Assembly (NCBI GenBank): GCA_001570385.1
Contig: BBYL01000008.1
Coordinates: 1-64,000, forward strand
DNA length: 64,000 bases
Origin: Microtetraspora glauca
Lineage (GTDB): Bacteria > Actinomycetota > Actinomycetes > Streptosporangiales > Streptosporangiaceae
Direction of reading: 5' to 3'
Below are positions 8,336 through 15,564 of the stretch, one piece after another (the first letter of the stretch is position 1; each line of letters opens with the position of its first letter). The notes below the pieces were generated by a model. It was not told the origin of the DNA. It searched no databases and saw nothing but the letters and a program-made list of their open reading frames with translations. The position numbers were made by a program, and so were the translations under genes.

Positions 8336-8623
8336 ATGGCACAGGGACAGTTCCGCCCCGAAGGCGGCCGTGGGGCGTCGAACACCCTGCTGTTAATAGG
8401 ATGGGCCGTCATGCTCTACGGAGCAGGAGCCGCCGTCATATCGCCTCGCGATCCTTACGGATTCCAGGGCCTTGGGATCGGCCTCGTCGGCTTGGGCCTC
8501 ATGGTCTCCGGCGTACTCATCAGGCTTCACCAACTCGTAGATCGCCTCTCACTGCGCGTCCCACCGCCGCCGACCGCTCCGCCAACCGGAGATGCGGTCC
8601 GCAGCACAGAGCCTTGTCAATAG
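8336..8623 (+). CDS. Small membrane protein, function unknown (95 aa)
   Basis: Two hydrophobic segments: NTLLLIGWAVMLYGAGAAVI near residues 16-35 and GIGLVGLGLMVSGVLIRLHQ near 47-66. A Pro-rich cytoplasmic-looking tail follows. No ribosome binding site stands out, so the start could be leaderless or different. It is isolated between the IS256 element and the left attachment site. The family was not recognised. Confidence 0.5.
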   Translation: MAQGQFRPEGGRGASNTLLLIGWAVMLYGAGAAVISPRDPYGFQGLGIGLVGLGLMVSGVLIRLHQLVDRLSLRVPPPPTAPPTGDAVRSTEPCQ

Positions 8624-9014
8624 CCCTCAATGCAGTTGCCTCCGGCGGGGGCCTCGGCTCCGGGATGATCGCCAGGGCGTGAGCCGGGGCCGTAGCTGGC
8701 TGAGGTGGAAGCCTGATCATCCCGCCCGCCACGACCCAGGCAAGCCCAGCAGACCGGCTCCTACGGCTCAAGCCCGTCTGTGCCCCTTGGCGTCCCATGA
8801 TCGGAACGGCGACCGGCTTGCGTACACGCGAAGGCGGGCTTGCACCTCCGTCGCCGGCCCGCTGCCGCTGCGTGATGGGTCGAGGCAGACGGGATGATCA
8901 GAGGCGAGACGTGCGCGTCCGCGCCGAGTTCCGGGCTTGATCGCGTGCCACACCCGTGCCATATCTCGCGGGGAACAGTGGGAAATCAGGGGTACTCACA
9001 GATCAAGAAACGAA
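8624..9014. other. Intergenic stretch without a supported gene
   Basis: About 390 bases between the small membrane protein and the terminator by the left attachment site. Several short frames exist on both strands, but none has a ribosome binding site, a recognisable motif or gene-like composition. Nothing else is visible here. Confidence 0.5.
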
Positions 9015-9052
9015 GTAGCCCCAACCAGCATCTCTGCTGGTCAGGGGCTACT
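9015..9052 (-). terminator. Original terminator of the tRNA-Tyr transcript
   Basis: Stem GTAGCCCC/GGGGCTAC with an inner ACCAGCA/TGCTGGT extension, followed on the minus strand by a T-rich stretch. It lies immediately beyond the left copy of the tRNA-Tyr 3' segment in the direction of tRNA transcription. It is therefore likely the chromosomal terminator that was separated from the tRNA gene when the element integrated. Confidence 0.6.
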
Positions 9053-9063
9053 TCTCCTGCTGG

Positions 9064-9116
9064 TGGCAGGTCCAGGGTTCGAACCTGGGTAGGCTGAGCC
9101 GACGGTTTTACAGACC
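9064..9116. other. attL: Left attachment site, 53-bp direct repeat
   Basis: Identical over 53 bases to 28137-28189. It begins TGGCAGGTCCAGGGTTCGAA and ends CGACGGTTTTACAGACC. It contains the tRNA-Tyr acceptor, T-arm, variable arm and 3' half of the anticodon stem-loop, but not the 5' half of the tRNA. It marks the left end of the integrated element. Confidence 0.92.
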
Positions 9117-9168
9117 CGCCACGAAAACGCGCTGACCAGCGGTTTCTATTGTCAACACACCCCAACGG

Positions 9169-9191
9169 GAACGCATGGGGAACGATCAAGG
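9169..9191. repeat. Arm-type repeat near the left end of the element
   Basis: GGGAACGCATGGGGAACGAT followed by CAA. The same string with one mismatch lies at 28020-28042, beside the integrase gene. Paired copies just inside both ends suggest binding sites for the integrase N-terminal domain or Xis. Each copy also holds two GGGAACG half-sites. Confidence 0.55.
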
Positions 9192-9522
9192 CCTAAAAGC
9201 CTCTGTAGGGCGACCGAACCCACGCGCATCCGATGCATCCGGCCCTCGCCTGAACGGCTCTCTGCGTCCGTTCCAGGGGCCTCGTTTTGTGCAGTGATCT
9301 CCTACTGGAGCGCGTGGCCCGGCGTGGGCATCCCTCCTGGCCGGAAGCTGCAATCGCCCGCTTGCTGCGCGAGGTCCAGCCCATCCCTCCATAACCCAGT
9401 TCGCCCTAGGCAAGCAGACTCCAACGCATCGACATCCCCTGAGTGACCTTCTGGGCCCGAATCGCACCCGATGCCCGGAGTCTCCCGCATCACGATCAGC
9501 CTGGGACTCGAATCTACGTTCG
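9192..9522. other. Intergenic stretch inside the left end of the element
   Basis: About 330 bases between the arm-type repeat and the promoter of the DUF6932-like gene. Minus-strand frames are open here but have Arg/Pro-rich, shadow-like composition and no ribosome binding site. I see no gene or RNA. Confidence 0.45.
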
Positions 9523-9550
9523 TTGACTTGTCGGACCCAGCGTGTATAAA
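9523..9550 (+). promoter_or_regulatory. Promoter of the DUF6932-like operon
   Basis: TTGACT, a 16-bp spacer and TATAAA: a near-consensus housekeeping promoter, in AT-rich DNA unlike its surroundings. It implies a leader of roughly 110 nt before the first start codon at 9668. The leader contains a second -10-like TAGAAT at 9614-9619. Confidence 0.6.
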
Positions 9551-9667
9551 GAGATCAGATACCAAAAGCATCACGAACAAATCCATCGCAAGTCCTAAAA
9601 GTCTTGGGTCCGCTAGAATCATCGTCTTTAATATGCAAAGGCGATCCGGTGGGGGTTGACAGACTTC

Positions 9668-10267
9668 ATGGCGAGGGCGTCCGCGATACCCGAATTTGAT
9701 GCAACCACTGGGCATCTGAGGCCAGGACGATACAGAGTCGATGCCACAGAGGCTTCCGAAATGCTTGTCGAGGCAGACGTTTTTGCAAATTCCACCAGGC
9801 GCCGAGAGCTTTGGAGGGGACTCGAACGTTATTTAGGCAGATTCTTTAAGCTGGAGGAAGAGTACGCCGACTTACTAGAAGGCGGCCAGCTAATCCATTA
9901 CATTTGGCTGGGAGGAAGTTTCGTCAGCCTCAAGTTGGACCCGAAGAACATAGACGCAACGATCGTTGTTGACGAATCCGCTGCACTGGCGCTCAGAAAA
10001 AAGCCCGGCGTCCGGTGGCTTGTTGATGCGTTTCATCGCGAATCCTGTCTCAGAGAATTTGGCGTTTCTCCCCTTGAGCTGAGATATCGGCCTATAGCCT
10101 CGGTCTTCCCACCGGCAAGGCTCCCCCTCGAGGATCAAGCCTATCTGCGTGATCGTGGGGCATGGGATGACTGGTGGCAACGATGTCGGATCGATGGACT
10201 ACCCAACCGGGCGCCGACGTTAGATACTGCGAAGGTGGCACGCGGATACCTGGAGGTGACGCTGTGA
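9668..10267 (+). CDS. DUF6932-like protein with nucleotidyltransferase-type fold
   Basis: A 199-residue protein. Matches to the DUF6932 pattern, recalled from memory, are the N-terminal IPEFDATTGHLRPGRY, the central WLGGSFVSLKLDPKNIDATI (glycine-serine motif followed by Asp, as in minimal nucleotidyltransferases) and the C-terminal RDRGAWDDWWQR. ATG at 9668 was chosen; a TTG at 9656 is also in frame, and a G-rich GGTGGGGG lies upstream. GC content and codon use are clearly lower than in the element backbone, so it was probably acquired separately. It ends in a GTGA overlap with its partner, which indicates coupled expression. The family's activity is unknown to me; a nucleotidyl transfer role is inference. 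Confidence 0.65.
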   Translation: MARASAIPEFDATTGHLRPGRYRVDATEASEMLVEADVFANSTRRRELWRGLERYLGRFFKLEEEYADLLEGGQLIHYIWLGGSFVSLKLDPKNIDATIVVDESAALALRKKPGVRWLVDAFHRESCLREFGVSPLELRYRPIASVFPPARLPLEDQAYLRDRGAWDDWWQRCRIDGLPNRAPTLDTAKVARGYLEVTL

Positions 10268-11172
10268 GCACGAACTGGCGACAGCGCGTGGCCAGGGAGC
10301 ACCGCTCGGAAACGGCTGAGTGGTTCGAGGATCTTACGGAAGCCGAGCCGCTCAGCGAATCACAGTTCGATGCTCAGAGATGGGCAAACCGGCTGGAATC
10401 CGCTCGGGCTTATGATCCCGATTCCTCCCTCGTCGAGGAACTGGCTCTCAGACTGATAGGCGAGGAAGCCTCTGGAGGGTTGCGCTTTGACATCGGAAGC
10501 GCGCTCATGAAGCCACTCCAAGATGGCATTACTGCAAACAATCTCAGAGTCTCCCTTGAACTTACTGGGATTTCCGAGGGAAGTACGGTACTTCACGTTA
10601 AGCCACGAATCGCCCAAGTCGATGCTGACCATGAGCCAGGGCTGGTCACAGTCGACGACTCACCCGCCGATGCAGCGATACGGGAATTAATCGACTTAGT
10701 AGACACCGCAGAGACGCATGGAGACATTCGGCGCTGGACAAATATGCTCGGCAGTCTCGACTCGCTCGTTGCCGTTCTGGATCGCTTCAATCTAGACATG
10801 GACCTAGGATGGTGCTCACGCAACGGGTCTATCCGTATGTCCAGCCTGACAGCAACTGGCAGAGCTTACGTGAGAGGACTCCGTGAAACCAGCTCCGATA
10901 CCGCCATTCGATCCATAACTGGGCGAATCACCGAACTAAAATCGTCAGGGCTAATCAAGGTTAAAACAGGATCCGCCAGAAACTCTTCCGCCTATGAAAT
11001 CAGGGTAGACTCCAATCAGCTGATGGAGATGCACCTTGAGCTCGGCATGAATGTCACTTTCGAGGTTCGGGAAGAGCGAAAGGCAGATAGAGTCGGCCGA
11101 ATCCGTGATCACGAATACCATTTCGTGAGTCACATCAACCAGCCGATGATTGACGAATCAGATCCGAGCTAG
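10264..11172 (+). CDS. Unknown partner of the DUF6932-like protein (302 aa)
   Basis: GTG at 10264 overlaps the previous stop. Residues 1-80 are acidic and helical (RSETAEWFEDLTEAEPLSES). Residues 60-115 include a segment rich in beta-strand text (NLRVSLELTGISEGSTVLHV). Residues 200-290 read as an RNA- or DNA-binding-like beta domain (SITGRITELKSSGLIKVKTG, then AYEIRVDSN and GMNVTFEVREER). No catalytic motif, signal peptide or membrane segment is seen. Codon use matches its upstream neighbour. It could be an immunity protein, antitoxin or effector of that protein. I do not recognise the family. Confidence 0.6.
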   Translation: MSTNWRQRVAREHRSETAEWFEDLTEAEPLSESQFDAQRWANRLESARAYDPDSSLVEELALRLIGEEASGGLRFDIGSALMKPLQDGITANNLRVSLELTGISEGSTVLHVKPRIAQVDADHEPGLVTVDDSPADAAIRELIDLVDTAETHGDIRRWTNMLGSLDSLVAVLDRFNLDMDLGWCSRNGSIRMSSLTATGRAYVRGLRETSSDTAIRSITGRITELKSSGLIKVKTGSARNSSAYEIRVDSNQLMEMHLELGMNVTFEVREERKADRVGRIRDHEYHFVSHINQPMIDESDPS

Positions 11173-11197
11173 TCATATCCAAATATTTCAGGAACCA

Positions 11198-11237
11198 ATG
11201 AGGCCGTAATGCCAGCTTTCTGACATTACGGCCTCAT
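11198..11237 (+). terminator. Terminator after the DUF6932-like operon
   Basis: Perfect 14-bp stem ATGAGGCCGTAATG / CATTACGGCCTCAT with a 12-nt loop, 25 bp after the stop codon. It is followed by an AT-rich string rather than a long T run. It closes the two-gene unit as an independent cassette. Confidence 0.75.
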
Positions 11238-11383
11238 CATATTTCCGGGGAATTTAGACCATAGCGTCGTTGAGTCTCTCACTCCGCGAAGAGACCAAGG
11301 GTCGCTTCGTACCCGAACGTGCTTCTCCGGCCATCCTGGAAGGCCGATCCGGCGATGATCGCTCACTCTGGCTCGATTGGCCG

Positions 11384-11824
11384 TCACTCGCGCCAGTCGG
11401 CCCTGCGATGCCTCCGCAAGAGCAGGAAGGCCCAGGCCGTCAGCACGGCTGGGCTCGCCCCAATCAGTGCGAGAACTACGCCTCCGACCTCGTAACCGCC
11501 CTCCCACCCGGCAAAAGCCATGAAGGCGACCGGCAGGCCCACGATCAGCCATGCCAGGTATCTCCCCCCGTTGGTCAGGTACTTCTTTTCGCTGGCGGGT
11601 GCCCAACTCAGTGCGACCTCAAGGGTGAGGAGCATCCCCACGAAGAGGGGGGCAACGTAGTAGTTCCAGTCTCCGCGATGCGCGGCAGTCGCGTAGGCCC
11701 ACGGAAGCCAGAACAGCCACGCCGCCCCGACAAGCGCCACGAGGTACAGACGGGAAACGCTGGGCTCCGCCCCAGAATGAGCCTTTTGCCATCCACGGAA
11801 TCGTTCGAGCCAGGGAAGCCTCAC
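11384..11824 (-). CDS. Membrane protein of unknown function (146 aa)
   Basis: About four hydrophobic segments: LYLVALVGAAWLFWLPWAYA, the segment around YYVAPLFVGMLLTLEVAL, YLAWLIVGLPVAFMAFAG, and VGGVVLALIGASPAVLTAWA. It ends in a basic tail (LRRHRRADWRE). The start is taken as GTG at 11824. No good ribosome binding site is visible. The symmetric GTTGAC array begins 45 bp upstream of this start, so the gene may be regulated from it. Not recognised. Confidence 0.5.
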   Translation of the reverse strand: MRLPWLERFRGWQKAHSGAEPSVSRLYLVALVGAAWLFWLPWAYATAAHRGDWNYYVAPLFVGMLLTLEVALSWAPASEKKYLTNGGRYLAWLIVGLPVAFMAFAGWEGGYEVGGVVLALIGASPAVLTAWAFLLLRRHRRADWRE

Positions 11825-11868
11825 GAACTCACGTTAAACACGCAAGCTCGCCCCGTCACGCCCTGAGC

Positions 11869-12096
11869 GTTGACAGCGTTGACAGCGTTGACGCAATCCC
11901 TCATTCGAGCATGTCAGAGCGGCTATTGGTCTGACCCACTGCGCGTTGACAGCCGTTGACAGGCGTTGACACATTCCTAGAGCACTCCCTTTGTGTCAAC
12001 GCGCGTCAACGGCTGTCAACGCTCCGATCCATCCTTCGATATCAGGAATGACCTGCACCGATGCGTAGCCGTGTCAACGCTGTCAACGCTGTCAAC
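11869..12096. repeat. Exactly symmetric array of twelve GTTGAC boxes
   Basis: Three direct GTTGAC boxes at 9-bp period (11869, 11878, 11887) and three at 10-bp period (11945, 11955, 11965). Then come three inverted GTCAAC boxes at 10-bp period (11995, 12005, 12015) and three at 9-bp period (12073, 12082, 12091). Every box has its mirror partner about one centre, 11982.5. The two inner arms are nearly perfect inverted repeats over 30 bp, separated by a 24-bp centre. The 52-bp spacers on each side are equal in length but not in sequence. The array lies between the deaminase gene and the membrane gene. It could be an iteron origin, a regulator array or a recombination site. Confidence 0.85.
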
Positions 12097-12129
12097 GAGG
12101 TTCGGCAGCCGCCCGTCCAGGGGGAGCCC

Positions 12130-12582
12130 TCAAGCCAGGAGATGCCCGTTGATCTCCTGAACGGACGTCGCCATGTCGCCGTACTCCAGGACGGAGATCC
12201 CCGCTTCCGCGAGCGTCTCGGCACCGCGACAGCCTTGGACCAGCAAATCCGGTTCGCGCCATGCGAAGACAACCCGACGGATGCCCGATCGCAGAATGAG
12301 TTCCGTGCAGGAGTTGGGCCGCGACTTACGGATCGTGCAGGGCTCCAATGAGCTGTAGATCGTGGCGGTCGGCAGTCGTGTGTCGTCAGCGGACAGCTTG
12401 CCGAGGGCGGATTCTTCAGCGTGCACATGCACATCTGTCTCGCGGGAGTATCCCTCTGCCATGAGATTGCCTGCGCCATCTACGATGACGGCCCCCACCG
12501 AGAAAGCCGTATGCGATGGCGGGCAGAGCCGCGACAACTCGATTGCCCGTGATAGCCAAACACGGTCGTCAGGCATGTTCAC
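12130..12582 (-). CDS. RibD-type pyrimidine deaminase
   Basis: A 150-residue zinc deaminase. The zinc/catalytic motif is HAEESAL, and the paired-Cys motif is SLEPCTIRKSRPNSC, which has the RibD spacing and RKSRP text rather than that of cytidine deaminases. The C-terminus reads SGIRRVVFAWREPD. GTG at 12582 overlaps the reductase stop (GTGA); ATG at 12576 is an alternative. In riboflavin synthesis this domain is fused in front of the reductase; here the two are separate genes in reverse order. The reaction is probably deamination of a pyrimidine or related heterocycle. The true substrate is unknown because no other riboflavin gene is present. Confidence 0.75.
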   Translation of the reverse strand: MNMPDDRVWLSRAIELSRLCPPSHTAFSVGAVIVDGAGNLMAEGYSRETDVHVHAEESALGKLSADDTRLPTATIYSSLEPCTIRKSRPNSCTELILRSGIRRVVFAWREPDLLVQGCRGAETLAEAGISVLEYGDMATSVQEINGHLLA

Positions 12583-13247
12583 CTGGGGAGATACCTCACC
12601 AACACGATGTCACCGATCTGCCTGACTTCTGCGACATCCATACGGCGCTGTGGGTTCTGCGGGAAGGTGCCGTCGTTGACAAATCTTGGAGCCGCTGAGT
12701 CACCCACGAAGAACGGCGCGATTGCCAGGTGAATTTCGTCAGCAAGTCCCTGGGTGAGGAACTGAGTATGGATGGTGCCGCCGCCTTCCACCATGAGAGT
12801 CTGGACACCGCGGGCTCCCAGGTCGTCGAGCACTGCGGGTAGTGACACAGGATCGCCGCCGTCCACGACGTTGGCGAAGTCCCCCAACTCTTCCCGCATC
12901 TTCTCCACAGCCGTCGTGGAGCTATAGACAAGCTTCTCTCCACCCGTGTGGAAGAATTTGAAGCTCGAATCAAGACCGCCGCCGGTAATGGTCACCTTGA
13001 TTGGGTATGGCGGAAGTCCACGACGTACCCGCTCCGTGCGGCGTTCTTCGGAGTTGACGAGCAGTCTCGGATTGTCACGGCGGATGGTGTTCCCGCCGAT
13101 CAGAATCGCATCGCAATTCGCGCGTACCTCGTCCACCCGGTCGAAGTCTTCCGCGTTCGACAACAGAAGTCGGTCGGGAGTCGTGTCGTCGATGTATCCG
13201 TCCACGGACATAGCAACGCTGAGGAGGACGTGAGGGCGTTTGCTCAT
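12579..13247 (-). CDS. RibD C-terminal/dihydrofolate reductase-like reductase
   Basis: A 222-residue reductase. It opens with MSKRPHVLLSVAMSVDGYID, typical of the RibD-C family. AILIGGNTIRRDNPRLLV is the conserved substrate/NADPH region, and TLMVEGGGTIHTQFL the cofactor-binding segment. The start at 13247 overlaps the regulator stop by ATGA, and its stop overlaps the deaminase start by GTGA. It is expected to reduce an N-glycosidic ribosyl or pterin-like group with NADPH in the cytosol. With the deaminase it forms a split RibD pair, an inference from family and context. Confidence 0.8.
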   Translation of the reverse strand: MSKRPHVLLSVAMSVDGYIDDTTPDRLLLSNAEDFDRVDEVRANCDAILIGGNTIRRDNPRLLVNSEERRTERVRRGLPPYPIKVTITGGGLDSSFKFFHTGGEKLVYSSTTAVEKMREELGDFANVVDGGDPVSLPAVLDDLGARGVQTLMVEGGGTIHTQFLTQGLADEIHLAIAPFFVGDSAAPRFVNDGTFPQNPQRRMDVAEVRQIGDIVLVRYLPR

Positions 13248-14668
13248 GAGGGGATTGTCCCGTTCCCTACGGCGGATGTGGAAATCATCTGGGTCAGGCT
13301 GGCAGTGAACTCTCTTACCTGCGGGATGGTCTTCCACCTGTCGAGTGCGCTACACAGGGGTGTCAGCTCGGCGACGATCCGCGCCGAACTCGTACCCCTC
13401 GCGATAGCCAGAGCTGCGCTGGCGGCGTGTGCCGCCTGCTCCGGCTCGCACGCCAAGGCATGAGATCGCGCCATCCGGCCAAGGTAGAGCCCTCGGTCGC
13501 GCTGGAATTCCGCAGGCCACCCGTTGAGCGCCTGTTCATAAGCCCGAATGGCTTTGTGGTGCTGCCCGAGATCTGCCCATCCGGCGGCTTCGTGAATGGT
13601 CACGTAGGCCGGCGTGCACCAAGGCGCCCAGTCGTCAGGGACAAGGGGAGGTGCGTGCTCTGCGAGGTCATGGGCCAGGTCGATCGCCGCTCTGAACGCG
13701 GCCTCGTCGCCAGCGAGAGCGTGGCCGCGGGCTTCGTACTGTACCGCGGCGGAGTGCACGCGGTGAGTCAAGCCGGGCTTTCGCTGTGCGGCCTGAGCAA
13801 GGCTGATAGCCGAAGCTGTGTCGGCGACTTCGCCCGCCCGCTGCGACTGCCGTAAGAGCACGTAACCGACCAACAGGTTGTTGTCAGCCTCGTGTGCCCA
13901 CTGAAGCGCATTGTTGATCCAGTGCTGTCCAGCATTGCGATCCCCAAGGTCATCAACCAGCCAGCCGGCGAACTCTGCGTAGGCCGCCTGGAGGTCCATG
14001 ACCGCAGCACGAGATCGGCCTGATGCTGTACGGCTCAGTTCTCGGAGAATGCTCACCTGGTGGACGGCGGTCGGCGCGACGGCGTTCGCTCCGAGGATGT
14101 TGTCTTGGGAGGCCAGGATGCCCCGGAGCTGCCACATGTTCTGAAGTACGTCTCTCAGATCACCTTCGGCAACCGGTGTCGGAACACCGGCAGCGCCGAT
14201 TCGGCTCTGACTGAGCCACGCCATTGCTGGCATGGCTGCGATGCCGGACATGAAGGTTCGGCGATCCATGGACACTGCTACCGGCTCCCCCGTGAGGCTC
14301 ATCATCTGAACGACAATGCTCTCCCCCGCATTCAAGTCCGACATAGCGCCGATCAGGCTTTCGGTACCGACAGTTCGCTTGTCGGTATGGGCGGCGTTGT
14401 CGGCACTGCGCCGCTCCTCATCGACTGCCTCCCAGAGCCGAACCAGGGCGCCGACGGTGTCTAGAGCGTGGTCACACCGCTCGGCGAAGTCCCGCGTTGG
14501 CCAGCGTTCGGCTATTTCGATAAGGCGGACTAGGTCGGCGCTGACGTGCACCTTTGCGCCTAGCCGCGCCTGTGAGAGTCCGCGCGCCTTACGCCAGGAC
14601 CTCAGCTCGAATCCAAAGCGATCCCGGGCTGAGCGCTGGGGGTGAAGTTCCAGTTCAGGGCGGGCCAT
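13244..14668 (-). CDS. XRE-family regulator with TPR-like domain (474 aa)
   Basis: Residues about 14-80 form a Cro/C1-type helix-turn-helix (ELRSWRKARGLSQARLGAKV). A DRRTFMSG string near 135 is the common linker of large actinomycete regulators. From about 200 onward the protein is alpha-helical with TPR-like repeats (AYAEFAGWLVDDLGDRNAGQ and HKAIRAYEQALNGWP). Such proteins often sense a small molecule or peptide through the helical domain. It is first in the operon and coupled to the reductase by ATGA. Two CTGTTACCGAC repeats upstream of its start are likely operators. Confidence 0.75.
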   Translation of the reverse strand: MARPELELHPQRSARDRFGFELRSWRKARGLSQARLGAKVHVSADLVRLIEIAERWPTRDFAERCDHALDTVGALVRLWEAVDEERRSADNAAHTDKRTVGTESLIGAMSDLNAGESIVVQMMSLTGEPVAVSMDRRTFMSGIAAMPAMAWLSQSRIGAAGVPTPVAEGDLRDVLQNMWQLRGILASQDNILGANAVAPTAVHQVSILRELSRTASGRSRAAVMDLQAAYAEFAGWLVDDLGDRNAGQHWINNALQWAHEADNNLLVGYVLLRQSQRAGEVADTASAISLAQAAQRKPGLTHRVHSAAVQYEARGHALAGDEAAFRAAIDLAHDLAEHAPPLVPDDWAPWCTPAYVTIHEAAGWADLGQHHKAIRAYEQALNGWPAEFQRDRGLYLGRMARSHALACEPEQAAHAASAALAIARGTSSARIVAELTPLCSALDRWKTIPQVREFTASLTQMISTSAVGNGTIPS

Positions 14669-14694
14669 GAATGGCGCCTTCCTTGTGGATACCG

Positions 14695-14740
14695 CTGTTA
14701 CCGACTCTGCCCGTGTCGGCTCCGAAACCCTGTTACCGAC
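14695..14740. promoter_or_regulatory. Direct repeats, candidate operators of the XRE regulator
   Basis: CTGTTACCGAC occurs twice, at 14695-14705 and 14730-14740, a 35-bp offset. Both lie in the gap upstream of the XRE gene start at 14668. A matched pair there suggests autoregulation and perhaps control of the divergent frame at 14824. Confidence 0.5.
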
Positions 14741-14823
14741 GCATGGCAGCGAGCACGCTTAGTGGTGTCCAACCTAACTGTCCGGCTTGACCGGAGTCGA
14801 TAACCACGAAGGGAGGTAATCAG

Positions 14824-15270
14824 ATGAGCCCTCAGAGGCGGAACGTCGGTGAATTGCCAGCCGAATCCTGGAAGCTCGACATAACCCCCGATGGCCAGCT
14901 ACTCGACATGCAGCCGGTCAACAAGACCCGCAACGGTGTCTTCCGCCGCTACCAGCATCTTTCGGACTTCCCTGAGCTGCTGTTGGACCTCCGCAAGCTC
15001 AGCCCGAAGCTGCTCGGGCGTATTGCTCAAAGGCACTTCGGTGTAGTCGAGAACGTAAGCACCGCTCGCAGCCCGAATTGCCACCAAGCCCTCGGCCTGA
15101 AGTATGCGCACGGCCGCTTGGGCGGTGTTCTGTGCTACGCCGTACTGATCTGCGAGCCTCCGGTAGGACGGAAGTCGAGTTCCGGCCGGCAGATGCCCGC
15201 TCTCGATGTCCGCACGAATGGTCGCCGCAAGCCTGCGGCTCGCGTGGACTTTCTGGTCGCCCACCCCTGA
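14824..15270 (+). CDS. Possible short or truncated gene antisense to the GntR gene
   Basis: The ATG at 14824 has a strong AGGGAGGTAA site, and the first 35 residues (MSPQRRNVGELPAESWKLDI, then TPDGQLLDMQPV) look natural. Beyond about 14899 the frame is simply the antisense of the GntR gene, so the reported length is unlikely to be a real protein. It may be the remnant of a gene once divergent from the XRE regulator. Confidence 0.25.
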   Translation: MSPQRRNVGELPAESWKLDITPDGQLLDMQPVNKTRNGVFRRYQHLSDFPELLLDLRKLSPKLLGRIAQRHFGVVENVSTARSPNCHQALGLKYAHGRLGGVLCYAVLICEPPVGRKSSSGRQMPALDVRTNGRRKPAARVDFLVAHP

Positions 15271-15282
15271 TCGATCTCCCAC
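14899..15282 (-). CDS. GntR-family transfer repressor (KorSA-like)
   Basis: A 127-residue regulator. The winged helix spans RRLAATIRADIESGHLPAGT, YRRLADQYGVAQNTAQAAVR and EGLVAIRAASGAYV. A short coiled-coil-like tail follows (LRAELAEVQQQLREVRKMLV). GTG at 15282 was chosen because a longer start (15336) would overlap the operator at 15300-15313; GTG at 15264 is another option. It is divergent from the tra operon. KorSA-type GntR proteins in this position repress transfer genes of AICEs such as pSAM2. That role is inferred from position and operators. Confidence 0.8.
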   Translation of the reverse strand: MGDRSGVGDQKVHASRRLAATIRADIESGHLPAGTRLPSYRRLADQYGVAQNTAQAAVRILQAEGLVAIRAASGAYVLDYTEVPLSNTPEQLRAELAEVQQQLREVRKMLVAAEDTVAGLVDRLHVE

Positions 15283-15299
15283 ACGGCAAGCGTACTCAA

Positions 15300-15375
15300 C
15301 TGCCTTAAGGCAGAGGGTTGACGCTCGCCACCTCACGCCTTACTGTCATGAGTTAGCTGAACTGCCTCAAGGCAG
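15300..15375. promoter_or_regulatory. Transfer-operon promoter flanked by two palindromic operators
   Basis: Palindrome CTGCCTTAAGGCAG at 15300-15313 and its near copy CTGCCTCAAGGCAG at 15362-15375, about 62 bp apart. Between them lies TTGACG (15318-15323), a 17-bp spacer and TACTGT (15341-15346), a good rightward promoter. The arrangement fits a GntR repressor that blocks both its own promoter and the transfer operon. Confidence 0.8.
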
Positions 15376-15396
15376 TCGCAGTCGGAGGAGTCAGCC

Positions 15397-15564
15397 GTGC
15401 TTCCTGTCAAACCTCGCCGCTTCCTGCCCACCGTCCTCGTCATCTGCGCCCTGTTCTTCGTCATTCGGGAGCCGGCCAAGGCCGCGACTGCCGCAACGAC
15501 CGCTTTCAACGGCCTGATGGTCGTGGCCGACGCGTTGATGACCTTCGCCGGAAACCTCGGCTGA
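15397..15564 (+). CDS. Small single-pass membrane protein, first gene of the tra operon (55 aa)
   Basis: GTG at 15397 follows CGGAGGAG. The protein has a basic start, one hydrophobic helix (FLPTVLVICALFFVI) and a second amphipathic segment (TTAFNGLMVVADALMTFAGN). Small proteins of this type follow the repressor in other AICEs. The function is unknown; a role in transfer or spreading is inference. Confidence 0.55.
   Translation: MLPVKPRRFLPTVLVICALFFVIREPAKAATAATTAFNGLMVVADALMTFAGNLG

Noticed and set aside
9302-9715. Minus-strand frame of 137 codons near the left att site
   Set aside because: No ribosome binding site or motif; it overlaps the start of the DUF6932-like gene and its promoter on the other strand.
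11869-12096. CRISPR or simple terminator reading of the GTTGAC array
   Set aside because: Units are only 6-10 bp with 9- or 10-bp periods and mirror symmetry, which fits neither; it also lacks spacers and cas genes.
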